Assembly: GCA_030672485.1 (NCBI GenBank)
Contig: DAOVGH010000002.1
Coordinates: forward strand, 1-6,178
Direction: 5' to 3'
Length of the DNA stretch: 6,178 nucleotides
Origin: Desulfobacterales bacterium
GTDB lineage: Bacteria; Desulfobacterota; DSM-4660; Desulfatiglandales; B25-G16
Shown: piece after piece, positions 1 to 6,120 of the stretch
How the letters are laid out: every line of letters starts with the position of its first letter
Position numbering within the stretch: position 1 is the first letter of the stretch
Translations under genes and position numbers: made by a program
The notes under the pieces: generated by a model
Database searches by the model: none
The model's input: only the letters and a program-made list of their open reading frames with translations
Told to the model about the DNA's origin: nothing

Positions 1-162
1 GGATACGATGATTTGCAGCTATCTTTTATGGACAATCTACCTCATGATGCGGAACTCTTCAAAGAGTTTCACGCCTTGATCGTAAAGACGGGAAAGGATT
101 TTTGCAGGAAAAAACCTCTCTGCTCCAACTGCCCTCTTCAAGATTTAGAACCTAAGATCTAG
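1..162 (+). CDS. Endonuclease III-family (HhH-GPD) DNA glycosylase, C-terminal end only
   Basis: The window opens inside this gene; 53 codons remain before the TAG at 160-162. The visible tail reads GYDDLQLSFMDN near its start, then a helix with FKEFHALIVKTGKDFC, then a cysteine cluster C35-x5-C41-x2-C44-P-L. This is the usual ending of endonuclease III-like base-excision-repair glycosylases, in which an iron-sulfur loop (classically C-x6-C-x2-C-x5-C) follows the HhH-GPD catalytic fold. Two features depart from the classical pattern: the first spacing is five rather than six residues, and the fourth cysteine position is occupied by Glu50. From recall, the 'HALIV..GK..C' plus 'C..CPL' wording is typical of the endonuclease III-related subfamily rather than Nth itself. 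The helix-hairpin-helix and catalytic Lys/Asp lie outside the window, so base specificity cannot be judged. Confidence 0.8.
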   Translation, partial: GYDDLQLSFMDNLPHDAELFKEFHALIVKTGKDFCRKKPLCSNCPLQDLEPKI

Positions 163-220
163 AATTCAGGTGTTTAGCAGAGATTTTTCGTTATGCGAGG
201 TAACCCGTCATATTTGGTGA

Positions 221-264
221 TTAAATTCGAATGTCGAATTTCGTGCTTTGTATTTCGAATTTAA
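221..264. repeat. Compact TTCGAATTT inverted/direct repeat
   Basis: In the 180-bp gap between the glycosylase and the prenyltransferase genes, the 11-mer TTAAATTCGAA (221-231) is perfectly complementary to TTCGAATTTAA (254-264), with a 22-base spacer. Nested within it, AAATTCGA (223-230) pairs with TCGAATTT (234-241) across a 3-base loop. The unit TCGAATTT therefore occurs twice in direct orientation (234-241 and 255-262, a 21-base step) and once inverted. The arms can form either a small tight hairpin or a longer one. No T-run follows, so a classic terminator is not supported. The rest of the gap (163-342) shows no convincing promoter or gene; a second small inverted pair, AACTTG (300-305) and CAAGTT (323-328), lies just before the next ribosome binding site. 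Confidence 0.7.
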
Positions 265-342
265 GAATGCCCTGAGAACAAATCCGAAAAGAATGTTGCA
301 ACTTGTTAGATTCCGACTTGCTCAAGTTAGGTAAGGAACAAT

Positions 343-1248
343 ATGGTTAAAACATACCTCAAGGCCCTTAGGCTTCCGTTTCTGGCAGGGTCAATAATAC
401 CATTCGTTACTGCCTCTGCCTTTGTGTTTCAAAGAGGATCATTTTCTCCTCTTGCTTTTTTCATGGCCTTGATAGGTCTCGAGGCACTCCATCTGGGCTC
501 GAATCTGCTAAACGACTACTACGATGCCTCAGGAAGTGATCCAATCAATATTCGGCTTACACCATTCAGTGGTGGAAGCAGGGTAATTCAGGAAAGGGAG
601 ATACAACCCAATACGATGCTTGGTTTATCCATCTTATTTTTTGCCATTGGGGTTGCATGTGGAATGTGGTTTGCCTTCTGGGGTAGACCCTATGTTTTAT
701 TGATTGGTCTTTGTGGTCTTTTGGCTGGTTGGACATACTCGAGTCCACCCCTTAAACTTATGTGCCGCGGTCTGGGGGAGCCTTTGATATTTCTCGCCTT
801 TGGTCCCCTCATAACCCTGGGTACTTATTATGTTATGACTGGCAGCCTTTCCTGGTCTGCCTTTCTGCTGGGGGTTCCTAATGGCCTCCTTATAATGGCC
901 ATAATCTGGATAAACGAGTTTCCAGACTATCAGGCAGACCTAGAGGCCAACAAAAGAAATTTAGTCATCAGGCTTGGCCTCAGGAGGGCACGCTATTTAT
1001 ATTGCATGATAATGGTCCTTCCATTTCTGGCCATTATTCTTCTTATCTATTTGATAGGTCTTCCTATCCTTGTCATAATATCGCTGGGGGCCTTTCCCCT
1101 GGCCAGTAAGGCCATTCATATACTGTGGAGGAGATACCTTTTCTTTCAAGACCTAATCCCAGCCCAGGCCTTGACTATTCAAACGCTGGTTTCCGTGGGC
1201 CTACTCATGTCTGGGGCACTTTTCATGAGCAGAATCGTGGGTCAGTAA
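343..1248 (+). CDS. UbiA-superfamily membrane prenyltransferase, MenA-like
   Basis: This 301-residue integral membrane protein very probably transfers a polyprenyl chain onto an aromatic acceptor in quinone (likely menaquinone) biosynthesis. The two Asp-rich motifs that bind Mg-diphosphate in UbiA enzymes are visible: N57-D-Y-Y-D61 in the first half, and N191-E-F-P-D195-Y-Q-A-D199 followed by KRNLVIRLG in the second. Residues 73-83 (TPFSGGSRVIQ) and the GLGEP...LGTYYV stretch (143-163) resemble MenA-type enzymes more than UbiA or heme O synthase. About eight to nine hydrophobic segments are spread along the chain, and the length is normal for the family. The ATG at 343 follows AAGGA (333-337) at 5 bases spacing. 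Its stop lies one base before mltG, so the two are probably cotranscribed. A quinone route using 1,4-dihydroxy-2-naphthoate or a futalosine-pathway product cannot be told apart from one gene, so no symbol is given. Confidence 0.88.
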   Translation: MVKTYLKALRLPFLAGSIIPFVTASAFVFQRGSFSPLAFFMALIGLEALHLGSNLLNDYYDASGSDPINIRLTPFSGGSRVIQEREIQPNTMLGLSILFFAIGVACGMWFAFWGRPYVLLIGLCGLLAGWTYSSPPLKLMCRGLGEPLIFLAFGPLITLGTYYVMTGSLSWSAFLLGVPNGLLIMAIIWINEFPDYQADLEANKRNLVIRLGLRRARYLYCMIMVLPFLAIILLIYLIGLPILVIISLGAFPLASKAIHILWRRYLFFQDLIPAQALTIQTLVSVGLLMSGALFMSRIVGQ

Positions 1249-1249
1249 A

Positions 1250-2269
1250 ATGTCAAAAGGGGGACTAATTCTTACATCAGTTCTGCTAGCCTTTTTCCTC
1301 TGTGCATTTATTGCCCTCTACGTAGGGTATTCTTTGATTAACCCCGCCGGAGCCGATAAAAAAGAGGAGATCTTTATAGTGAAAAAGGGCAGTGGCCTAA
1401 GGACAGTTGCTACGGAACTTGAGAGAAGAAGGCTTATCAAAAGCAAGGATTTGTTTATGCTCTGGGCTATCCTGAAAGGAGGAACGAGGGATATAAAGGC
1501 AGGCGAATATAGCCTTAATAGGTCGATGGCCCCGGTAAGGATATTTAATATCCTTGCTTCCGGGGCAGTCAAAACCCACCCTTTAACCATCCCCGAAGGT
1601 CTTACTGCTGAACAGATCGCTGACATACTGGCCAAAAAGAACCTGGTTAACAAAAGGGAATTTATGTCCCTTGTTAGGGATAAGACCCGTGTAGCCTCTT
1701 ACCATATTGATGGTCCAAGCTTAGAGGGCTACCTCTATCCTGACACATATCTGATAAGCAGGGATCTGGATGCAAGGGAGTTGGTTGACCTTATGGTTAG
1801 GCGCTTTTGGAAGGTGTTCAACGACCTGATAAGGGGTCAGAAAAGGGATATGTCGCTAAGGGAGATAGTAACCCTTGCCTCTATAGTAGAAGAGGAGACA
1901 GGTCTTGCTGAGGAAAGGCCCGTTATTGCATCAGTTTTTCTGAACCGCCTTAAGAAGAGGATGAGACTTGAAAGTGATCCAACTGTTATCTATGGCCTTA
2001 AGAATTTCGATGGAAACCTGAAAAGAAAAGACCTTCGTACCCCCAATCCTTACAACACCTATACTAACTACGGACTCCCTCCTGGGCCCATCGCTAATCC
2101 TGGCAGAGAGTCCCTCATGGCGGTAATAAACCCGGCAGAAACAGATTACCTCTACTTTGTCTCTAGAAATGATGGGAGTCATTGCTTTTCTACTACTTTG
2201 AAAGAACATAACAGGGCTGTTGTCAGGTACCAGAAAAGGCGCCGTTCTCTATCAGATAAACCCCGTTAG
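1250..2269 (+). CDS. mltG: Endolytic murein transglycosylase MltG (YceG-like)
   Basis: MltG is an inner-membrane lytic transglycosylase that cuts nascent peptidoglycan strands and so helps set glycan chain length. This 339-residue protein is the usual size. Residues about 5-30 form a single membrane anchor. A LysM-like segment follows (IFIVKKGSGLRTVATELE, 41-58), then the conserved LEGYLYPDTY (158-167). The catalytic block is LASIVEEET (209-217), where E214 corresponds by motif to the catalytic glutamate reported for E. coli MltG. Next come the family signatures ESDPTVIYGL (241-250) and TPNPYNTY.NYGLPPGPI.NPG (264-285), and a C-terminal LYFVSRNDGSHCFS.T..EHN block. All key motifs are present, so it should be active in the periplasm. 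The start overlaps the upstream gene's end (TAA-A-ATG) and lacks a clear Shine-Dalgarno, which suggests translational coupling to the prenyltransferase. Confidence 0.96.
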   Translation: MSKGGLILTSVLLAFFLCAFIALYVGYSLINPAGADKKEEIFIVKKGSGLRTVATELERRRLIKSKDLFMLWAILKGGTRDIKAGEYSLNRSMAPVRIFNILASGAVKTHPLTIPEGLTAEQIADILAKKNLVNKREFMSLVRDKTRVASYHIDGPSLEGYLYPDTYLISRDLDARELVDLMVRRFWKVFNDLIRGQKRDMSLREIVTLASIVEEETGLAEERPVIASVFLNRLKKRMRLESDPTVIYGLKNFDGNLKRKDLRTPNPYNTYTNYGLPPGPIANPGRESLMAVINPAETDYLYFVSRNDGSHCFSTTLKEHNRAVVRYQKRRRSLSDKPR

Positions 2270-2294
2270 ATTTCCCACAGGGCACTATAACCTT

Positions 2295-2325
2295 TTGAAA
2301 AGGCAGGTAATGTTTTCGATATAAT
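2295..2325 (+). promoter_or_regulatory. Candidate sigma70 promoter for the lipoprotein gene
   Basis: A perfect -10 hexamer TATAAT (2320-2325) is preceded by TTGAAA (2295-2300) with a 19-base spacer, longer than the ideal 17. Transcription would start near 2332, giving a 5' leader of about 70 bases. The predicted start lies in an inverted pair, CCCGTT (2327-2332) and AACGGG (2360-2365), which could fold the leader. The 131-base gap 2270-2400 has no gene and no clear terminator for mltG. The long spacer is the main weakness of this call. Confidence 0.45.
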
Positions 2326-2388
2326 CCCCGTTCTTCCGCGAGGGCATTCTAACAGGGTAAACGGGAGGAACATAAAATTTTCCAAAAA

Positions 2389-2394
2389 AGGAGG
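2389..2394 (+). promoter_or_regulatory. Strong Shine-Dalgarno for the lipoprotein gene
   Basis: AGGAGG lies 6 bases before the ATG at 2401 and fixes that start, which also gives a proper lipoprotein signal peptide. A second SD-like GGGAGGAA (2363-2370) is too far upstream to serve this ATG and has no start codon behind it. Confidence 0.8.
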
Positions 2395-2400
2395 ACTGAA

Positions 2401-2961
2401 ATGAAAAAAAGGGACCTTAAAAGATTCCTAGCAATCAATTCTTTTCTGATTTTTTCTGGTATTTTCTTGCTCTCAGGGTGTTCAGAACCAACCAAAACCC
2501 TGAATAAGCAGGTCAAGTATCCACAACTTATTGTCAATCCTGAGACGGTTCGCCTAGGTGTTGCCAAATTGAAGGGAACGAATATTGTCTTCAGTGGTTC
2601 AGGCTTTGAGCCCGGCGATAGTATATTCATAAAGCTTCTTAATGTAGCGGCTGATGAAAAAAGGGTTGATCTACCAATAGCCTTTGCTGATGTAGAAAAT
2701 GATGGGACCTTCAATGCCAAGGTAGGAACCCTGACCAAGGTCTCTGATTTCCTGAGGGCCAAAATTGGCTCAAATGAAAAGATGGAAAACATCATAATTA
2801 TAACAGGGCCACCTATGCCCGTTGGTATTTATCGAGCCCGCGCAATCAGCATGCTTTCAGATAGAGAGGCTGAATGCACCCTGGAGGTAAAAGGCCCATC
2901 ATTGATAGATAGAATTAAAGACTGGATAGGCGTCAAGCTGGGAAAGATTGTCAAAAAATAG
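2401..2961 (+). CDS. Putative lipoprotein of unknown function with an Ig-like beta domain
   Basis: I do not recognise a named family. The protein has 186 residues. It starts with a basic N-region (MKKRDLKR), a hydrophobic core and a lipobox LSGC with the lipidated cysteine at C27; Ser at +2 favours outer-membrane sorting over inner-membrane retention. The mature part has alternating hydrophobic strands and phrases common in bacterial Ig-like/IPT beta-sandwich domains: FSGSGFEPGDS (64-74), VENDGTF (98-104) and PVGIYRARA (140-148), ending in ECTLEVKGPS. The last 20 residues (167-186) look like a basic amphipathic helix that could lie on a membrane or bind a partner. No catalytic motif is seen. 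A promoter candidate and a strong SD precede it, so it may be a separate transcription unit downstream of mltG. An envelope-associated structural or binding role is inference only. Confidence 0.82.
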   Translation: MKKRDLKRFLAINSFLIFSGIFLLSGCSEPTKTLNKQVKYPQLIVNPETVRLGVAKLKGTNIVFSGSGFEPGDSIFIKLLNVAADEKRVDLPIAFADVENDGTFNAKVGTLTKVSDFLRAKIGSNEKMENIIIITGPPMPVGIYRARAISMLSDREAECTLEVKGPSLIDRIKDWIGVKLGKIVKK

Positions 2962-2976
2962 ACGGGATTCTATATC
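2948..2976 (+). promoter_or_regulatory. Candidate sigma70 promoter for the symporter gene
   Basis: TTGTCA (2948-2953, five of six matches to TTGACA) and TATATC (2971-2976, four of six) are separated by exactly 17 bases. The -35 box lies within the last codons of the lipoprotein gene, whose stop is at 2959-2961. Transcription would start near 2983 and leave a leader of about 134 bases before the symporter start. This agrees with the symporter being regulated separately, but it rests on pattern match alone. Confidence 0.38.
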
Positions 2977-3099
2977 TTGATTGGTTGCTTCGACGACAAT
3001 ATCCCCATACTTGCTTGCCCAGGCCGGAATGAATGTCATTGAGGTCAAACATTCGGAAGTTAGGTTAGGAGAAAGTCGTCCCGCCGAGATACCCACTTC

Positions 3100-3107
3100 A
3101 AGGAGGT
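3100..3107 (+). promoter_or_regulatory. Strong Shine-Dalgarno for the symporter gene
   Basis: AAGGAGGT is nearly full complementarity to the 16S rRNA 3' end and lies 9 bases before the ATG at 3117. It fixes that start. The SD sits inside the last codons of a short upstream open frame that stops at 3113-3115. Confidence 0.8.
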
Positions 3108-3116
3108 ATTTATAAC

Positions 3117-4754
3117 ATGAGCGTGAAAGTAGTTGTGCTCGTCACCTATTTTCTCCTCGTATTGCTCATCGGCTTCATAGCTCGTACACGTTGGAAATCC
3201 TCACCGGAAAATTACTTTTTAGCCGATAGAAAACTCAGTACTTGGGTATTGCTGGGAACAATGGTCGCGACAAACTTCTCAGCTTTTACGGTTTTTGGAA
3301 CGTCGGGAGCTGGATACAGAGATGGATATGCCTTCTTTCCAATAATGGGTTTTGGCACAGGGTTCATGGCCCTAACATTCTGGATACTTGGTCGAAAAAT
3401 TTGGTGTATAGGACGGGAACACGGCGTTGTCACGCCACCGGAAATGATACGTATTCTATATGGCAATCCAGCTCTATCATTTATCTTCGCCCTTGTTATG
3501 ATTGTATTTACAGTGCCCTATTTGGCATTGCAGCCCATGGCTGCTGGATATGCATTAGAAGAACTGGTGGGCCTTCCTTACTTTAACGGGTGCCTTCTGG
3601 TAACTGGGATTATCGTTTTGTATACCCTCAGGGGCGGATTGCGAGCTGTTGCTTGGACGGATTTGTTTCAGGGGACGCTTATGGCCGTCTTGTTGGCAAT
3701 CTCATTGATCTTGGTTGCTCAATATCATGGTGGGTTTACCGTTGCTAATCAAAAGGTTATGGCGACGAATCCTGAATTGTTTTCCCGTCCTGGCGGTTTA
3801 GGGAAATACACCCTTGCCGTATGGTTCAGCTATATCATGCTCTGGTTTTTTTGCGACCCCATGTTTCCTCAGTTGTTTCAGCGTTTTTTTTCCGCTCAAA
3901 GTGATAAGACAATTTCCCGAATGATGCTCTTCTATCCATTGATATGCACGGTCGTTTTCTTTATGCCTATTGCTGTGGGAGTATTGGGCCGCCTGTCTTT
4001 TCCGTCTCTCGTGGGCAAACAGGCTGATCGAATTTTGCCCATGGTTGTGACCCTGGTTTCCGGAGATATCATGTCTGCTCTAATAATGGCCTGTGGTTTG
4101 GCCGCTCTCATGTCTACTATGGATTCTCAGCTCCTCACTTTAAGCTCAATTTTCACGCGCGATATTGTTCCTTTAGTGATTGGCAAACACATGAGAGGGT
4201 ATGCGATCGGTAGGGTCTTTGTCATTTTCTTAAGCCTCGCAGGACTTGCCCTTGCATATAAACCTCCCGCCACAATTCTCCAGATTGCAACACAGACCTT
4301 TACTGGACTTGCTGTTCTGTTTCCGACTGTCATATTTGGGTTATACCTCAAGAGAGTTAAAGCACTTCCCGCAATATTATCTATTCTTTGCGGGGAAGGA
4401 ATGATGCTATTGTATTACTTTAAACTGATCCCAGCAGGCGCCTTTTTGCCGGTGGTTCCGGTCATGATCGTAACATTGTCTGTTTACCTTTGCATCCATG
4501 CGCTCTTGTTGTGGCGCGAAGGTGCACTGAGTATTAAGATGCCTGCCTGGATGTTGGATCCATATTTTTATCTATTGCTTGCAAATTTTGCACTTGCATT
4601 GGACTTCTGGGCATGGGGCAAATCACATCCCCAGTGGGCTGGAATGCCTTTGTGGCTGGGATATTTTGTAATGTTATCTGCTTTACAAACGGTGTTAATG
4701 ATAAACCTCGTGCACAAACGGTACGACAACCTGCCAAGTTCCAAAATGTCTTGA
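3117..4754 (+). CDS. Sodium:solute symporter family (SSS, TC 2.A.21) transporter
   Basis: This 545-residue, highly hydrophobic protein is a Na+-coupled solute importer of the SSS family (relatives include PutP, PanF and SGLT). About 13 membrane segments can be drawn. Family signatures are present. ENYFLADRKLS (31-41) follows the first helix. ATNFSAFTVFGTSGAGYRDG (51-70) forms the broken helix near the substrate and sodium sites. GGLRAVAWTDLFQG (173-186) contains Asp182, at the position of the sodium-linked Asp in PutP. ALMSTMDSQLLTLSS (330-344) contains Ser333-Thr334, equivalent by motif to the Na2-site Ser-Thr of PutP, followed by TRDI. The substrate cannot be read from sequence: monocarboxylates, amino acids, pantothenate and sugars are all handled by the family. 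No DUF4212 small partner subunit precedes it. It converges on an amino-acid dehydrogenase gene across 38 bp, a weak hint toward amino-acid uptake. No terminator hairpin is visible in that gap. Confidence 0.93.
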   Translation: MSVKVVVLVTYFLLVLLIGFIARTRWKSSPENYFLADRKLSTWVLLGTMVATNFSAFTVFGTSGAGYRDGYAFFPIMGFGTGFMALTFWILGRKIWCIGREHGVVTPPEMIRILYGNPALSFIFALVMIVFTVPYLALQPMAAGYALEELVGLPYFNGCLLVTGIIVLYTLRGGLRAVAWTDLFQGTLMAVLLAISLILVAQYHGGFTVANQKVMATNPELFSRPGGLGKYTLAVWFSYIMLWFFCDPMFPQLFQRFFSAQSDKTISRMMLFYPLICTVVFFMPIAVGVLGRLSFPSLVGKQADRILPMVVTLVSGDIMSALIMACGLAALMSTMDSQLLTLSSIFTRDIVPLVIGKHMRGYAIGRVFVIFLSLAGLALAYKPPATILQIATQTFTGLAVLFPTVIFGLYLKRVKALPAILSILCGEGMMLLYYFKLIPAGAFLPVVPVMIVTLSVYLCIHALLLWREGALSIKMPAWMLDPYFYLLLANFALALDFWAWGKSHPQWAGMPLWLGYFVMLSALQTVLMINLVHKRYDNLPSSKMS

Positions 4755-4792
4755 AATGGGCTTTTGAACAACTGCGGAAGGATTCCAGTGCA

Positions 4793-5878
4793 CTAGGGGT
4801 TCAAGTCGTCCACGTACTTTTTGACTTCGGCTATTTTCTTGATTCTCTCCTCCGCCATCCGGTCAGCTGCTAAGTACGTAGAGATCCCGTCGCGGTCAGC
4901 AATCTCGAAGACCCGCTCCATGTTGTGATAGATGCGGGACACCTTTTCCTTTCCTCGTTCGTGACTGACGCCACCGACACCCAGCCTATCCGTGTCGTAG
5001 ATGGTTCCACCGGCATTTGCAATATAATCGGGTGCATAGACCATCCCCTTTTGTTCCAACAGTTTGCCGTGCCGCTCCTCCCTGAGCTGGTTATTGGCAC
5101 TACCGCAAATGATCTTGCATTTCAGGCGGCCCATGGTCTCGTCACTGATGATCGCTCCCAAGGCACAAGGGCAGAAGATGTCGCACTCCATGTCGTAAAT
5201 CGCGTCCGGATCAACCTTGTCCACGCCATATTTGGCAACCATTGCCTCGACTTTCTCGGGATCAATATCGCTCACCACTATTCTGGCTCCAAGCTCATGA
5301 AGCTGTTTCACCACATTGTGCCCTACAGCGCCCAGACCCTGGACAGCTACTCTCTTGTCTTCCAGGTTGTCGGAGCCGTAAACGCGCTTACAGCAAGCCT
5401 GCATCGCGCGGATAACCCCAAAGGCGGTCATAGGCGCGATGTCTCCAGCACCACCCAGATAGGTGGGAAGGGTGACTACGTATTCGCTTTCCATCCGGAT
5501 GTATTCCATATCCTTCAGGGTAGTGCCCACGTCTTCACCGGTCAGGTATTTCCCTCCCAGGCGATTGATAAACTTTCCCAAGGCCCGGAAGACGGGCTCC
5601 CGATCCTTGCGCTTGGGATCCCCGATGATAACCGTCTTGCCACCGCCAAGATTCACGCCCGCAGCCGCGTATTTATAGGTCATGCCCCTGGCCAATCGGA
5701 GGCCATCCTCAATGGCGTCCATCTCACTGTCATACTGCCACATGCGGCAGCCGCCAGTGGCTGGCCCCAGAGTGGTGTCGTGAATGGCAATGATGGCCTT
5801 AAAATCCAGTGCCCTATCTTGGCAGAGTAACAGATTCTCGTAGTCATACTCTTCCATATAACCGAAAATAGATTCCAT
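4793..5878 (-). CDS. Leu/Phe/Val-family NAD-dependent amino-acid dehydrogenase
   Basis: This 361-residue protein belongs to the Glu/Leu/Phe/Val dehydrogenase superfamily, which reversibly deaminates an L-amino acid to its 2-oxo acid with NAD+. The N-terminus (YMEEYDYENLLLCQD...AIIAIHDTTLGPATGG) closely matches recalled Bacillus leucine dehydrogenase. Catalytic-domain residues are intact: K69 in MTYKYAAAG, K81 in NLGGGKTVIIGDP and D116 in GEDVGTT. The dinucleotide fold shows VQGLGAVG (179-186) with an acidic D204 at the end of strand two, favouring NAD+ over NADP+. Later blocks are CDIFCPCALGAII (232-244), GSANNQL (259-265) and YAPDYIANAGG (281-291). The side-chain pocket looks unusual: T41, G114, T292 and D295 stand where leucine dehydrogenase has Leu, Ala, Val and Val, so substrate is left open. 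The ATG follows a strong SD. By eye the gene is more GC-rich than the left half (34 of 60 G/C at 5041-5100 against 27 of 60 at 1441-1500). Confidence 0.93.
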   Translation of the reverse strand: MESIFGYMEEYDYENLLLCQDRALDFKAIIAIHDTTLGPATGGCRMWQYDSEMDAIEDGLRLARGMTYKYAAAGVNLGGGKTVIIGDPKRKDREPVFRALGKFINRLGGKYLTGEDVGTTLKDMEYIRMESEYVVTLPTYLGGAGDIAPMTAFGVIRAMQACCKRVYGSDNLEDKRVAVQGLGAVGHNVVKQLHELGARIVVSDIDPEKVEAMVAKYGVDKVDPDAIYDMECDIFCPCALGAIISDETMGRLKCKIICGSANNQLREERHGKLLEQKGMVYAPDYIANAGGTIYDTDRLGVGGVSHERGKEKVSRIYHNMERVFEIADRDGISTYLAADRMAEERIKKIAEVKKYVDDLNP

Positions 5879-6114
5879 GGCCGCCTCCCTTCCTATCTTA
5901 TAATGTCCATGCGTCGGTCTTGTCCAAGCTCTCTTGGTATAAGTTCCGAAGAAACTATTCTCCCCTTTGGGTATGTTTCTTTGTCATTTTACCGTGCCAG
6001 CCGGAGATAGTCCTCTCATGCCCGTCTCAACCCGGTGAAACCATAGGAGGCAGGAGATTCAAGCGCCTGATGACGGATAACGAAAACTAACTCAGTGCTG
6101 CCAATTAAGAGCCC
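5879..6114 (-). other. Gene-free stretch: probable long 5' leader of the dehydrogenase
   Basis: The 300 bases from 5879 to the right edge contain no convincing gene. If the promoter at 6121-6149 is used, about 236 bases of untranslated leader precede the dehydrogenase. Small hairpins are visible. CCAAG (5924-5928) pairs with CTTGG (5933-5937). A C(UUCG)G tetraloop hairpin in the minus transcript spans 5942-5956 and has one bulged base. GAGA (6004-6007) pairs with TCTC (6014-6017). Two tiny minus frames overlap by ATGA (5984-6019, 11 codons, and 5955-5987, 10 codons) but lack good ribosome sites. I do not recognise a known riboswitch class. Confidence 0.4.
5884..5888 (-). promoter_or_regulatory. 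Shine-Dalgarno for the dehydrogenase gene
   Basis: On the minus strand GGAGG (within AAGGGAGG) lies 5 bases before the ATG whose first base is 5878. It supports this start, which also reproduces the normal family N-terminus. Confidence 0.75.
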
Positions 6115-6120
6115 TCTGGA

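Noticed and set aside
2291..2303. CCTTTTGAAAAGG palindrome after mltG as a terminator
   Set aside because: The stem is AT-rich, the loop would be too short, and no T-run follows; the sequence is better explained as part of a -35 region or chance.
2899..3096. Minus-strand 65-codon frame over the lipoprotein end and the following gap
   Set aside because: It overlaps the lipoprotein coding end in antisense, lacks a ribosome site, and shows no recognisable family.
4925..5830. A 301-codon open frame on the + strand opposite the dehydrogenase gene
   Set aside because: It is fully antisense to a gene whose protein matches a known family along its whole length, has no recognisable domain, and such long antisense frames are expected in GC-richer codon patterns.
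5897..5927. Minus-strand promoter candidate TTGGAC / TATAAG close to the dehydrogenase start
   Set aside because: The spacer is 19 bases and transcription would begin at about the Shine-Dalgarno itself, leaving only about a dozen leader bases; the distal promoter is a far better match.
5980..6000. Possible sigma54 site (CTGGCACG on the minus strand)
   Set aside because: The -24 half fits, but the -12 half reads AATGA instead of TTGCA, missing the required GC.
5903..6010. A 35-codon + frame starting at the ATG at 5903 in the right-hand gap
   Set aside because: The bases before it are pyrimidine-rich with no Shine-Dalgarno, and the peptide is serine/arginine-rich with no recognisable motif.
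5955..6019. Two ATGA-overlapping mini frames (11 and 10 codons) on the minus strand as tandem leader peptides
   Set aside because: Neither has a good ribosome site or a run of codons for one amino acid as in attenuators; chance is likely at this length. They are kept only as a note in the leader entry.
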